A program made the position numbers and the translations under genes. Source: Tenericutes bacterium MO-XQ (GTDB lineage Bacteria > Bacillota_I > Bacilli_A > Acholeplasmatales > Acholeplasmataceae). From it: 64,000 nucleotides of DNA. Below, in pieces: positions 26,175-35,210 of the stretch (position 1 is its first letter; each line of letters begins with the position of its first letter). Location of the stretch: the NCBI GenBank assembly GCA_002838185.1, contig CP017948.1, positions 372,001-436,000 on the forward strand. Reading direction: 5' to 3'. Under the pieces are notes generated by a model, which was given only the letters and a program-made list of their open reading frames with translations, searched no databases and was not told the DNA's origin.

Positions 26175-27062
26175 ATGACTAAAACAAGCAGAAAACAAAT
26201 ATTAACAGCCATCTATATAGGTTTAGCAATTAACATCCTATTAACAGTGATAAAATTAGGTTTTGGTATATGGGGAAGTTCTCAAGCACTAGTTTCAGAT
26301 GGTGTTAACTCCTTATCAGATGTTTTCATGAGCACAATCATATTTTTTGTATTAAAAGTAGCTACAAAAAGTCCTGACAAAGACCATCCTTATGGACATC
26401 AAAAGTTTGAAGGACTCGCATATTACACCATTGGACTTATCTTTGCTGCTACAGCTATTTATCTAGCATATGGATCAGTAGAAAGTGTGATTGCATATAT
26501 CAACAACCCAAATGACTTTGTGACACCAAATATATGGACGTTATTTATTTCATCAATAGCCTTAATCATCAAAATGTTTTTAGCTTACTTTTACTTTAAA
26601 CTTAATCAAAAGTTTGATAATCCAACACTAAAAGCTGAGTTCAAAAATCACTTTTATGATATATTCTCAACTGGATTAACAGTTTTAGTATTGGCATTAT
26701 CGCAATTTAATCTCATCATTTTCGATTATATTGGATCATTAATTATTAGTTTCTTCATCTTAAGATTATCTATCCAAATCATTAAAGAAGCAACTTCATT
26801 TTTAGTAGATGAATCACCTGAACCAGATAAGTTAAATGATATTCAAACTTTTATAGGATCCATAAAAGGTGTTAAATCCATAGATGATTTAAGAGTGAGA
26901 AGACATATGACTGAGTGGTATGTAGATGTAGAAATTGGTGTCGATGACGGTCTTTCGCTAAAAGTTGCACATGATATTGCAGAAACCGTTCATATCAGCG
27001 TCGAAGAGAAATACAAGGAAGTCATTCATTGTATGGTTCATGTAAACCCAAAAAGTAGGTGA
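26175..27062 (+). CDS. Cation diffusion facilitator family transporter
   Basis: A 295-residue CDF exporter of divalent metals by proton antiport. Six membrane helices (the first GLAINILLTVIKLGFGIWG) precede a cytoplasmic ferredoxin-like C-terminal domain (KGVKSIDDLRVRRHMTEWYVDVEIGVD). DKDHPYGHQKFE is the conserved loop. The metal site positions read NSLSD in helix 2 and NHFYD in helix 5, i.e. NxxxD rather than the HxxxD of zinc-type proteins, so the substrate may be Mn or another metal. The terminator overlaps its stop codon. Confidence 0.9.
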   Translation: MTKTSRKQILTAIYIGLAINILLTVIKLGFGIWGSSQALVSDGVNSLSDVFMSTIIFFVLKVATKSPDKDHPYGHQKFEGLAYYTIGLIFAATAIYLAYGSVESVIAYINNPNDFVTPNIWTLFISSIALIIKMFLAYFYFKLNQKFDNPTLKAEFKNHFYDIFSTGLTVLVLALSQFNLIIFDYIGSLIISFFILRLSIQIIKEATSFLVDESPEPDKLNDIQTFIGSIKGVKSIDDLRVRRHMTEWYVDVEIGVDDGLSLKVAHDIAETVHISVEEKYKEVIHCMVHVNPKSR

Positions 27063-27081
27063 AAAACCTACTTTTTTTTTG
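27054..27081 (+). terminator. Intrinsic terminator after the CDF gene
   Basis: AGTAGGT (27054-27060), loop, ACCTACT (27066-27072), long T run; it begins inside the coding sequence. Confidence 0.85.
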
Positions 27082-27121
27082 ATTGTATATTTATAAAAAT
27101 ATACACAATGGCCTAACTTAA

Positions 27122-27150
27122 TTGAGTTAATGAATGATTTTTGCTAAAAT
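27122..27150 (+). promoter_or_regulatory. Promoter of the giant repeat-protein gene
   Basis: TTGAGT (27122-27127), 17 bp, TAAAAT (27145-27150); AAGGCGG ribosome binding site follows at 27171-27177. Confidence 0.65.
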
Positions 27151-27184
27151 AAGAATATGATTTAACAAGAAAGGCGGAATGTCT

Positions 27185-28156
27185 ATGCCCTCATTTCTAA
27201 TGATTCAATGGGGAATTATTGGATTCTTCGTAATAATACACTTTTTAATCGGATTTTTGAGAGGAACGAGTAAGTCAACATATTTTACAATCGTTAGTTT
27301 AATTATGACGGTGGTGACATTGTGGATAGTTTCAAAACTTTCTTTTAACATGCTTTTAACATCTGGCTTATTTTCTACATCTCTACTAGATTTAGTAAAT
27401 AGCCTCACTGGTGGTGCTATACCAGCAGATGTTATAACTTATTTAAATGAACCTGAGATTTTAGGATTAGCAATCGCGATTGCTGATTTAGTACTTAGAA
27501 TCGCTGCATATTTTATTTTATATCCTTTAATTAAATTTTCTTTAACTATTACCATTTTCAAACCTATTTGGAAACTCGGTATTAAAAAGAGCATACTTAA
27601 AAAACAAAATGAACAAGCAAGAATTAAACATGAAGAACAAGAAAATCAAAATCGTAAATTTGTGCCTTCAAAACGTCTTAATAAAAATATATTAAGTCGT
27701 CTATTTGGTGGTGCTGTTGGTTCTCTTAGAGGTTTAGTGGTTGCGTTCATTTTTTTAGTTCCACTATTAGTCCTAGCAAGTTTTGCATCAGAAGTTACAT
27801 CGGGATTAAACATAGAACAAACACAAGAAGGACAAGTTCTAAGTTCTCAACAAGACCTTGCTATAACAATTCCTAGTGAAATTGAAGAAATCTTAAGAAA
27901 TATTAATGAAATGAATGAAGGCGGATTATCCGCGATCGTCAAAGATATTACCATTCAGGAAAAATCGTTGGATCGCTATATTTTTGATACAGTATTTACG
28001 ACTGATATTGTTGTTGAAGAAACGTCAACAAGCATTAACTTTGGTAATGAACTTGAACAAATTATGGGAATTGCAACGATCATCGCTGAAAATGGATACC
28101 TTGAAGATGATTTTCAAATAGAAAATATTTCAACAGATGATATTGCAAATGCTTAA
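27185..28156 (+). CDS. N-terminal CvpA-like membrane portion of the giant protein
   Basis: About 323 residues up to the in-frame TAA. Four membrane segments are visible (near residues 8-28, 35-55, 95-120 and 180-203). The last, RLFGGAVGSLRGLVVAFIFLVPLLVL, resembles the Gly-rich helix of CvpA-family proteins. A basic, coiled-coil-like stretch (residues ~140-165) lies between helices 3 and 4 and should be cytoplasmic. The segment after helix 4 is acidic and continues in sense into the next reading frame, so this is probably a truncated anchor. Start at 27185 fits AAGGCGG better than the ATG at 27179. Confidence 0.7.
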   Translation: MPSFLMIQWGIIGFFVIIHFLIGFLRGTSKSTYFTIVSLIMTVVTLWIVSKLSFNMLLTSGLFSTSLLDLVNSLTGGAIPADVITYLNEPEILGLAIAIADLVLRIAAYFILYPLIKFSLTITIFKPIWKLGIKKSILKKQNEQARIKHEEQENQNRKFVPSKRLNKNILSRLFGGAVGSLRGLVVAFIFLVPLLVLASFASEVTSGLNIEQTQEGQVLSSQQDLAITIPSEIEEILRNINEMNEGGLSAIVKDITIQEKSLDRYIFDTVFTTDIVVEETSTSINFGNELEQIMGIATIIAENGYLEDDFQIENISTDDIANA

Positions 28157-28198
28157 CTGATTTTTCAACATATCGGTCAAAGTGAACTGATTCAATAT

Positions 28199-31100
28199 AT
28201 GATACCAGCAGCTGTTAGATATGGTGTTGAAAACTTAGCACCAGAAGAACTCAATGGTATTGATTTTGGTGGTAGAGATGCATCACAACTTGCACTAGAT
28301 TTTTTCTATACCATTGCATGGGATGAAGAGTTCGGTGAAATCTTTGATATAGCTGAATCTGCATTAACCTTTGCAACAGTTAGTGAATGGATGACTTATA
28401 TAGATCAACCAGAACTCCTAGCAGAACTTACTCCTGAAGAAGGCGTTATGCTGGCAGATATCATCCGCTCACTAGGTGATTTAAAAATGTTATCATTAAT
28501 TAATGTAGCAATTGATTATGCAACTACATTAGAAGAAGCTCAACAAGAAATCGCTTGGATGGATCCATCAGAAGTTGAAGGATATCTACAAGAAAGGTTT
28601 GCATTTATTTTAGATGATCCAGACTTTTTCGTAGGATCAGAAGGTGAACTATATCGTATCGCACAAGTTGTAGAAACAGTATTCTCAGATGAATTTGGTG
28701 ATACTAACTTAACGACACTACTTAGTTCAGTTAACGATTTAGAAACATTTATCAATTCCCTAAATCCTGAATGGGTTGGCGCGATTGTAGAAGATTTAGT
28801 AGAAGTAAGACTGATTATTGAATCAATGCCAGCGGCTATTGATTTTGCAGTATTCCAACAATTAAAAGATTCTGTAGATGAAGAATTAGCAGAACAAATT
28901 ATGTTAGAAGTACAAAACATTGAATGGGATCAAGAAATCATCAATGTTGGTGATATTTACAAAGAAGCTTTAAAAATAGGTATTGGTACAGTATTTGGTC
29001 AAGATACTGATTTGTTAGCGTTTATTGATGATGTTGCTGTAAACCATATGGATTCATTAAGACAAATTGTTGAATATGTTTTTGAAGGCAGTGAAGTTGT
29101 TAATGCAGCACTACGTATTGCAAGTCCAACTCTAATAGAAGGTTTAGTTGATGATCCTACATTACAAGAAGCTATCGGTGACATATTAGTCAGCGATCCT
29201 CAAAGTGAAACAATCGATTTCAATTTTGGACAAGAAATCAATAATTTACTAACAATCGTTGAAAGCATTAATACATTTAGTAGCTTATCAGAAATCCAAG
29301 GATTATCTGGTATGGAAACAAACGATATGTTAGAAGTCATTTCACAACTAAGTTCGTTAACTGATACAGAGTACCAAACACTTAGAACAGCAGTTAATGA
29401 CTTACAAATATTATCAAGAGCTGGAGAACCAGCATTAGAATATTTACAAGGTATGGTGACTTCACCACTGATCTATATTCCAACCAGTATACAGTTAAAT
29501 CAAGAAGTTGCTTCAGTATTAGATTTAGCATATACTGTCTCAGATTATTTAGCTGAACAAAGTGGATCATATCTATATTATCAAGATATTAATCTAGAAG
29601 GATTATTAGATGATCCAGATTTTAGGGCATTTTTCACTTATTCAGTAGCAAATACACATTCTGATTTACTATTAGTGAATGTTGCAAACAATATAAAAAA
29701 TATTGTTGAAACAGGTGCATTAAGTACATATACGACAATACCAACAACGTTAGCAGATGAAGATATCGATTCTGTTTTATGGAGACAAGAAGCTACTGAA
29801 GTGATGGAAGCTGTTTTTGATTTAATTATTGCAGCTGGAAATTCAGAAGGATTTGAATTATCTTATGCAGGCATCATTACAGCTGCTAATGATACATCTC
29901 AATTACCACTTGATGCACTTTATCAAATGAGTGAAAATGGAACATTCCTTGAACTCTTTGATTCCGATGTTATCCATAAACTTGTATCTGATTTCCTATC
30001 CAATACTGATACACAACAAGTATTAGTAGACGGTGTTAATTCAGCACAAACCATTTTTGTAGCACCAGCTGATTTCTTTGCTGCTGATGCTGATCTCATG
30101 GATGGAGATTTAATCAAACCTGTTGAATTTGAAAATATCGTCATCGCAATTTATGCATTAGGTATAACAAACATAGAATCCGTATCAACTTTAGGCTTAG
30201 AAACATTTACAACACTTTTAGATCGAAATATAGATCCTGATACAGGTGAAGATGATTTTGATCGTGTTTTTGGTGCTAACTATATTTATACTATATTAGA
30301 TAAAGTATTAAAACTAGAGACTTTAGGAGATTTTGTAGGTACAACTTTAGGTGATGCTTTAGGTCTTACTGTTGACAGTTTTGATACAACACCATCTGAT
30401 GCTATGCTTGCAAGTGATCCACTTGTTTATGAAGATATAGAAATTGGAAGAATTCCAAAAGAAGAATTTAGACGTATGTTAACATCACTTACCGTATTAG
30501 GTGATCTTGGCGAAATCGGATTAGATACATTTACAAATATGATAGATTTATCTCAACCAACAGATGATTTTGATACGTTTATTGCTTCAGATTATATTTA
30601 TACAATCTTAGCAAGATTATTCGATAATGAAGCCTTTGGAAATTATGTTGGAGATGCTCTATCAGGTGCATTTGCAGATGATCCAATCGTTTTAGATATG
30701 GCAGTACCATCTGATGCACAAGGTACATCAGGTGTTGAAGAAGATTTGATTGAACGTTCTGAAATCAAGAAAATGATGGTCTCTCTTGACATGCTTAATT
30801 TTGGCGGAGAGCAAGAAATCTCTGTTGATACCATTTTAGATATGATTGGTGCTAATGTAGATGTTGGTACAGGAGAAGATGATTTTTCTAGATTTATTGA
30901 TAGTTTATATATTCAAGATAAAGTTTCTCAATTATTGTTAAGTGATCAAATCATTGAACTCATTGCTAATAGTAGATTTTTAGCAACTGATTTTGTGATG
31001 CCAACAGGCAGTACAGTTAACGTTGATGGCAGAGATCGTTTGATCAAACAAGAAATTTATGATTTATTTGCAGGTCTTGATTTATTAGGATTAGGTGACT

Positions 31101-34100
31101 TTGAGAATCAACAACTTTCTTTAGATACAGTTACAACTCTTACTGATACTGAAGAAGATCAACTCTTATCATCTAGTTATTTATATCTAACACTAGATCT
31201 AATGCTTAAATCAGAAACAAACATTACAGTTCCTGATGATGCTTTAGAGACTTCAGGTAATTATACAGGTATGATTATGAAGACTGAAATTAAGGATTTA
31301 CTCGCAGTCTTTGATATCCTTGGTGAAAGTGATCCTGCACAAATAGATGTTAATACAGTGACAATCGCTGATATCCAAGCAATGATTGATTTAGAATCAA
31401 ATATTATCGATCAACTTGTCAGTGATGCAATTGTAGATAACCTTACATCTATTCCACTAACTGCTTATAATGTTGACCAAACAAGATTGTTAAGATCAGA
31501 AATGAACAAGATGATAGATACACTACTCATTCTAAGTGGTGGAGATGATCAACAAACATTAACAGGTTTAATGCCAATCGATACATCTACGATGACAACT
31601 GATATGCTTACAGATATCTTTAACGTAGATTCAAGAATCATTGATCGATTAACTTCAGAAGCAATCATCGATAGTGGTATTTCAATTCATTCTTTAGCAT
31701 ACGATGAAAACAGTGAATTAGATCCAGTTACTTCAGAAAAATTAGATATCAAACGTTCAGAAATGGCTGATATGTTATCAGCAATGGACATCTTAGATAT
31801 CGATATTTCAAATGCAAGTACAATTGATCAATCTAAATATACACCAACAAATATTGGTCTATTATTAGATTTAGAATCACTCATTATTTATCGTTTAATC
31901 TCAGAAGGTATTCAAGATCAAAATTTACATACAGATGAATCATTATCAGAAGATGGTGTTGATGTAAACTATGACCCAGAAGCTCCAGGTAGTGATATTA
32001 AAGTTGCTGAAATGGAAGCTTTAGTGGAAGCAATGACTGTTTTAGGCATTGTGAATCTAACTGATCCAATCGATGTCGGTGCTGTAAGTGTTACCCAACT
32101 TAGAGATACACATTACTTAGGTTTAGGTACAGATCCAAATGGTGATGTTTATGAATCGAGAATTATCCATAGACTTATTAGTGATGCGGTAGACGATAGT
32201 ATTACAGTTCCTGATCAAGCTTATATGACAGTTGATAACCTTGATGTATTACCAGATGAAATTAGTGCACTTATTGATGCACTTGATGTGATGGGACTTA
32301 CTAAGTTATCAGATCCAATTGATGTTAACACACTAACAACCACTCAACTTAAAGATATTCATTATTTAGGTAAAGGAACAAATCCTGTACCTGAAGATGA
32401 ATTATATGACTCTATGACTATTCATAGATTAATCAGTGATGCAGTAATTGATAACTTATATGCTGGTGATCCATTAAATGCTCCTGATGATGCATTTGAA
32501 TTAGGATCAACAGAAGATATTGAAGCAGTAGAAATCAGTGCATTAATCGATTCACTTGATGTGATGGGATTAGCTACACTTGGTGATCCTATTGATGTTG
32601 ATAATTTAACTGTTACACAACTTAGAAACATACATTATTTAGGTAAAGGCACAGATCCAGTAACTGATACTTATGATTCAGTGATTATTCATCGATTAAT
32701 CAGTGAAGCTGTTATAGACAACTTATATACAGGAGATCCTTTATTAGCTCCAGATGGCGCATTTGAAACAGGATCAACTGAAGATTTAGAGGCAGTAGAA
32801 ATTAGTGCTCTGATCGAATCACTAAGTGAAATGGGATTAACTACATTATCAGATCCTATCAATGTTGATGATTTAACAGTTGCACAACTTAGAAATATTC
32901 ATTATCTAGGTAAAGGTACAGATCCAGTAACTGACACATATGATTCTGTGATTATTCATAGACTTATTAGTGATGCAGTTGTTGATACATTATATACAGG
33001 AGATCCATTACAAGCCCCAGATGGTGCATTTGAAACAGGATCAACTGATGATTTAGAAGCGTTAGAAGTAAGTGCTCTTATTGAATCACTTGATGAAATG
33101 GGATTAACTAAATTATCTGATCCAATCAATGTAGATGATTTAACAGTTGCACAACTTAGAAACATACATTACTTAGGGTTAGGTATAGACCCTGTTACAG
33201 ATACATATGAATCAGTCATTATTCATAGACTCATTAGTGATTCAGTCATCTCTACAGTAACCATTCCTGATGATGCTTATATGACTGTTGCCCAAGAAGA
33301 TGTTAAACCATTAGAAGTCAGTGCTTTAATTGAAGCATTAGAAGAAATGGGATTAACTAAACTTTCTGATCCAATTAATGTAGATACGCTTACCCTTACA
33401 CAATTAGACAACATTCATTATCTTGGTCTAGCAATAGATCCAGTTCTTGATGAGTATCAATCATTAATTATCCATAGACTTATCAGTGATGCAGTTGTCG
33501 ATAGTTTATACTCTGGTGATCCATTACAAGCTCCAAATGGCGCATTTAAAGCAGGATCAACAGAAGATTTAGAAGAAGATGAAATCAGTGCTCTTATCGA
33601 TGCACTTGAAGAAATGGGATTAAGCACATTAGGTGACTCAATTGATGTTGATAATTTATCATTAACACAATTAAGAAATATTCACTATTTAGGATTAGAA
33701 GAAGATCCAGCAACAGACTTATATGATTCTGTGATCATTCATAGATTAATTAGTGATTCTGTCATATCAACAGTTACAGTACCAGATGATGCTTACATGA
33801 CTGTAGCACAAATTCATGTGAAAGTAGAAGAAATATCTGCATTAATTGAAGCTTTAGATGTCATGGGATTAACTAAATTATCAGACCCAATTGATGTGAA
33901 TGGCTTAACTGTAACAACACTTAAAGATGTTCATTATCTAGGACTTGGAACAGATCCAAGTGGTGATGATTATGAATCACTCATTATCCATAGACTTGTT
34001 TCTGAAGCAGTTGTAGATAGTTTATATGGTGGAAATCCGTTACTTGCTCCAGATGGTGCATTTAAAGTGGGTTCTACAGAAGACTTAGAAGAAGATGAAA

Positions 34101-35131
34101 TTAGTGCATTAATTGAAGCAATGGAAGAAATGGGTATTACAACTTTAGGAGCTTCACTTGCAATTTCTAACCCAACAAACACACAATTACAAGCACTTCA
34201 TGATTTAGGATTAAATGTTCCAGTTGATGATGTTTATCAATCTGTGATTGTTCATAGATTAATAAGTGACTCAATTGATTCTGCACTTACAGTTCCTAGT
34301 GAAGCATTTATGGCTGGTAGTACAGATGATCTTGAAGTTGATGAAATCAGTGCATTAATTGCAGCAATGGATGAAATGGGACTTACAACATTAAGTGCTG
34401 GATTATCAATTTCTGATCCAAGTCGTACACAATTACAAAACTTACATTATTTAGGATTAGAAGAAGATCCAGTTACAGATTTATATGATTCTTATATCGT
34501 TCATAGATTAATTAGTGATTCAATTACAGCAGCATTAACTGTTCCAAGTGACGCATATGATTCAGTTGCAGAAGATGACCTTGAAGTTGATGAAATCAGT
34601 GCACTTATTGAAGCTATGGAAGAAATGAACATTACAACATTAAGTTCAGGATTGACATTCGGAAATCCAACAACAGCTCAAATTCAAGCATTGAATTACT
34701 TAGGTTTAGGTACCGATCCAGTGACTGACTTATATGACTCATATATTGTACACAGATTATTATCTGATGCTATTGATGCAGTTATATCAGTACCTGTTGA
34801 TTCATTCATGGTTGGTAGACCAAACGATATTAAACCTGAAGAAATTGATCATTTAGTTGGTACAATGAATATCATTGGCGCAACTGATGTCTCAGACTTC
34901 TCTGGAATTACAGTTGCTGATCTTTCTGGCTTATCTGCTGGAGAAATAGAATATATCACAGAAGCTATAGCTGATGGACCAAACTTAATAGTATATTACT
35001 TTATTGCAGACATTGTTGACCCAACGAATACGCTTTATCCTTTAGATTCAGCATATGAAATGGACATCACTAATACAATAAGAATTAGACTTACTAGAAG
35101 TTCACTAGCAACAGCTTTAGGCGCATTATAA
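28199..35131 (+). CDS. Giant acidic tandem-repeat domain (2,310 codons), probably the body of the interrupted gene
   Basis: I recognise no family. The protein is very acidic, Leu/Ile-rich, almost devoid of Cys, and predicted mainly helical. The first ~700 residues are non-repetitive or weakly repetitive; from residue ~690 on the same unit recurs with rising similarity. The unit is IIHRLISDAV, then VPDDAY or GDPLxAPDGAF, EISALIEALxEMGLTxL, DPIxVxxLTxTQLxxIHYLG, and YDS. There is no C-terminal anchor, so attachment would come from the upstream membrane part. No ribosome binding site precedes its first ATG. Confidence 0.7.
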   Translation: MIPAAVRYGVENLAPEELNGIDFGGRDASQLALDFFYTIAWDEEFGEIFDIAESALTFATVSEWMTYIDQPELLAELTPEEGVMLADIIRSLGDLKMLSLINVAIDYATTLEEAQQEIAWMDPSEVEGYLQERFAFILDDPDFFVGSEGELYRIAQVVETVFSDEFGDTNLTTLLSSVNDLETFINSLNPEWVGAIVEDLVEVRLIIESMPAAIDFAVFQQLKDSVDEELAEQIMLEVQNIEWDQEIINVGDIYKEALKIGIGTVFGQDTDLLAFIDDVAVNHMDSLRQIVEYVFEGSEVVNAALRIASPTLIEGLVDDPTLQEAIGDILVSDPQSETIDFNFGQEINNLLTIVESINTFSSLSEIQGLSGMETNDMLEVISQLSSLTDTEYQTLRTAVNDLQILSRAGEPALEYLQGMVTSPLIYIPTSIQLNQEVASVLDLAYTVSDYLAEQSGSYLYYQDINLEGLLDDPDFRAFFTYSVANTHSDLLLVNVANNIKNIVETGALSTYTTIPTTLADEDIDSVLWRQEATEVMEAVFDLIIAAGNSEGFELSYAGIITAANDTSQLPLDALYQMSENGTFLELFDSDVIHKLVSDFLSNTDTQQVLVDGVNSAQTIFVAPADFFAADADLMDGDLIKPVEFENIVIAIYALGITNIESVSTLGLETFTTLLDRNIDPDTGEDDFDRVFGANYIYTILDKVLKLETLGDFVGTTLGDALGLTVDSFDTTPSDAMLASDPLVYEDIEIGRIPKEEFRRMLTSLTVLGDLGEIGLDTFTNMIDLSQPTDDFDTFIASDYIYTILARLFDNEAFGNYVGDALSGAFADDPIVLDMAVPSDAQGTSGVEEDLIERSEIKKMMVSLDMLNFGGEQEISVDTILDMIGANVDVGTGEDDFSRFIDSLYIQDKVSQLLLSDQIIELIANSRFLATDFVMPTGSTVNVDGRDRLIKQEIYDLFAGLDLLGLGDFENQQLSLDTVTTLTDTEEDQLLSSSYLYLTLDLMLKSETNITVPDDALETSGNYTGMIMKTEIKDLLAVFDILGESDPAQIDVNTVTIADIQAMIDLESNIIDQLVSDAIVDNLTSIPLTAYNVDQTRLLRSEMNKMIDTLLILSGGDDQQTLTGLMPIDTSTMTTDMLTDIFNVDSRIIDRLTSEAIIDSGISIHSLAYDENSELDPVTSEKLDIKRSEMADMLSAMDILDIDISNASTIDQSKYTPTNIGLLLDLESLIIYRLISEGIQDQNLHTDESLSEDGVDVNYDPEAPGSDIKVAEMEALVEAMTVLGIVNLTDPIDVGAVSVTQLRDTHYLGLGTDPNGDVYESRIIHRLISDAVDDSITVPDQAYMTVDNLDVLPDEISALIDALDVMGLTKLSDPIDVNTLTTTQLKDIHYLGKGTNPVPEDELYDSMTIHRLISDAVIDNLYAGDPLNAPDDAFELGSTEDIEAVEISALIDSLDVMGLATLGDPIDVDNLTVTQLRNIHYLGKGTDPVTDTYDSVIIHRLISEAVIDNLYTGDPLLAPDGAFETGSTEDLEAVEISALIESLSEMGLTTLSDPINVDDLTVAQLRNIHYLGKGTDPVTDTYDSVIIHRLISDAVVDTLYTGDPLQAPDGAFETGSTDDLEALEVSALIESLDEMGLTKLSDPINVDDLTVAQLRNIHYLGLGIDPVTDTYESVIIHRLISDSVISTVTIPDDAYMTVAQEDVKPLEVSALIEALEEMGLTKLSDPINVDTLTLTQLDNIHYLGLAIDPVLDEYQSLIIHRLISDAVVDSLYSGDPLQAPNGAFKAGSTEDLEEDEISALIDALEEMGLSTLGDSIDVDNLSLTQLRNIHYLGLEEDPATDLYDSVIIHRLISDSVISTVTVPDDAYMTVAQIHVKVEEISALIEALDVMGLTKLSDPIDVNGLTVTTLKDVHYLGLGTDPSGDDYESLIIHRLVSEAVVDSLYGGNPLLAPDGAFKVGSTEDLEEDEISALIEAMEEMGITTLGASLAISNPTNTQLQALHDLGLNVPVDDVYQSVIVHRLISDSIDSALTVPSEAFMAGSTDDLEVDEISALIAAMDEMGLTTLSAGLSISDPSRTQLQNLHYLGLEEDPVTDLYDSYIVHRLISDSITAALTVPSDAYDSVAEDDLEVDEISALIEAMEEMNITTLSSGLTFGNPTTAQIQALNYLGLGTDPVTDLYDSYIVHRLLSDAIDAVISVPVDSFMVGRPNDIKPEEIDHLVGTMNIIGATDVSDFSGITVADLSGLSAGEIEYITEAIADGPNLIVYYFIADIVDPTNTLYPLDSAYEMDITNTIRIRLTRSSLATALGAL
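32159..34990 (+). repeat. Tandem coding repeats, 249- and 267-bp units
   Basis: The IIHRLIS motif starts at 32159, 32414, 32681, 32948, 33215, 33464, 33731, 33980, 34244, 34493 and 34742. Steps are 255, 267, 267, 267, 249, 267, 249, 264, 249 and 249 bp. The long unit carries a GDPLxAPDGAFxxGSTED insert; the short one has VPDDAYMTVAQ or similar. Weaker copies go back to about 31390. All steps are multiples of three, so units could be gained or lost in frame. Confidence 0.9.
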
Positions 35132-35144
35132 AAATCATTTTTTG

Positions 35145-35172
35145 AGCCCAGTCATTGATTGGGCTTTTTTTA
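35145..35172 (+). terminator. Intrinsic terminator after the giant gene
   Basis: AGCCCA (35145-35150) and TGGGCT (35160-35165) followed by seven T. Confidence 0.85.
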
Positions 35173-35176
35173 GCGC

Positions 35177-35202
35177 AAAAAAAACACTCTATTTCTAGAG
35201 TG
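35177..35202 (-). terminator. Intrinsic terminator of the M20 peptidase operon
   Basis: CACTCTA/TAGAGTG (35185-35191, 35196-35202) with eight A at 35177-35184, i.e. a U run on the minus strand. Convergent with the previous terminator. Confidence 0.8.
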
Positions 35203-35210
35203 CTTTTATC

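Larger units (their letters stand above)
27185..35131 (+). pseudogene. Giant CvpA-like/tandem-repeat protein gene interrupted by one in-frame TAA
   Basis: Read through the TAA at 28154-28156, the frame from 27185 continues without another stop to 35131, about 2,650 codons. The 14 codons between the stop and the next ATG (28157-28198) encode LIFQHIGQSELIQY, which reads as ordinary protein. The ATG at 28199 has no ribosome binding site. One T-to-A change (TTA Leu to TAA) would explain the break. Options are a nonsense mutation, stop readthrough, or a sequencing error. The two halves are listed separately. Confidence 0.7.

Noticed and set aside
28199-28201. Independent gene starting at ATG 28199
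   Set aside because: No ribosome binding site, and the sense reading is continuous with the upstream frame apart from one TAA.
31390-34990. CRISPR-like array
   Set aside because: The repeats are 249-267 bp, in frame and protein-coding, with no short direct repeats or spacers and no cas genes.
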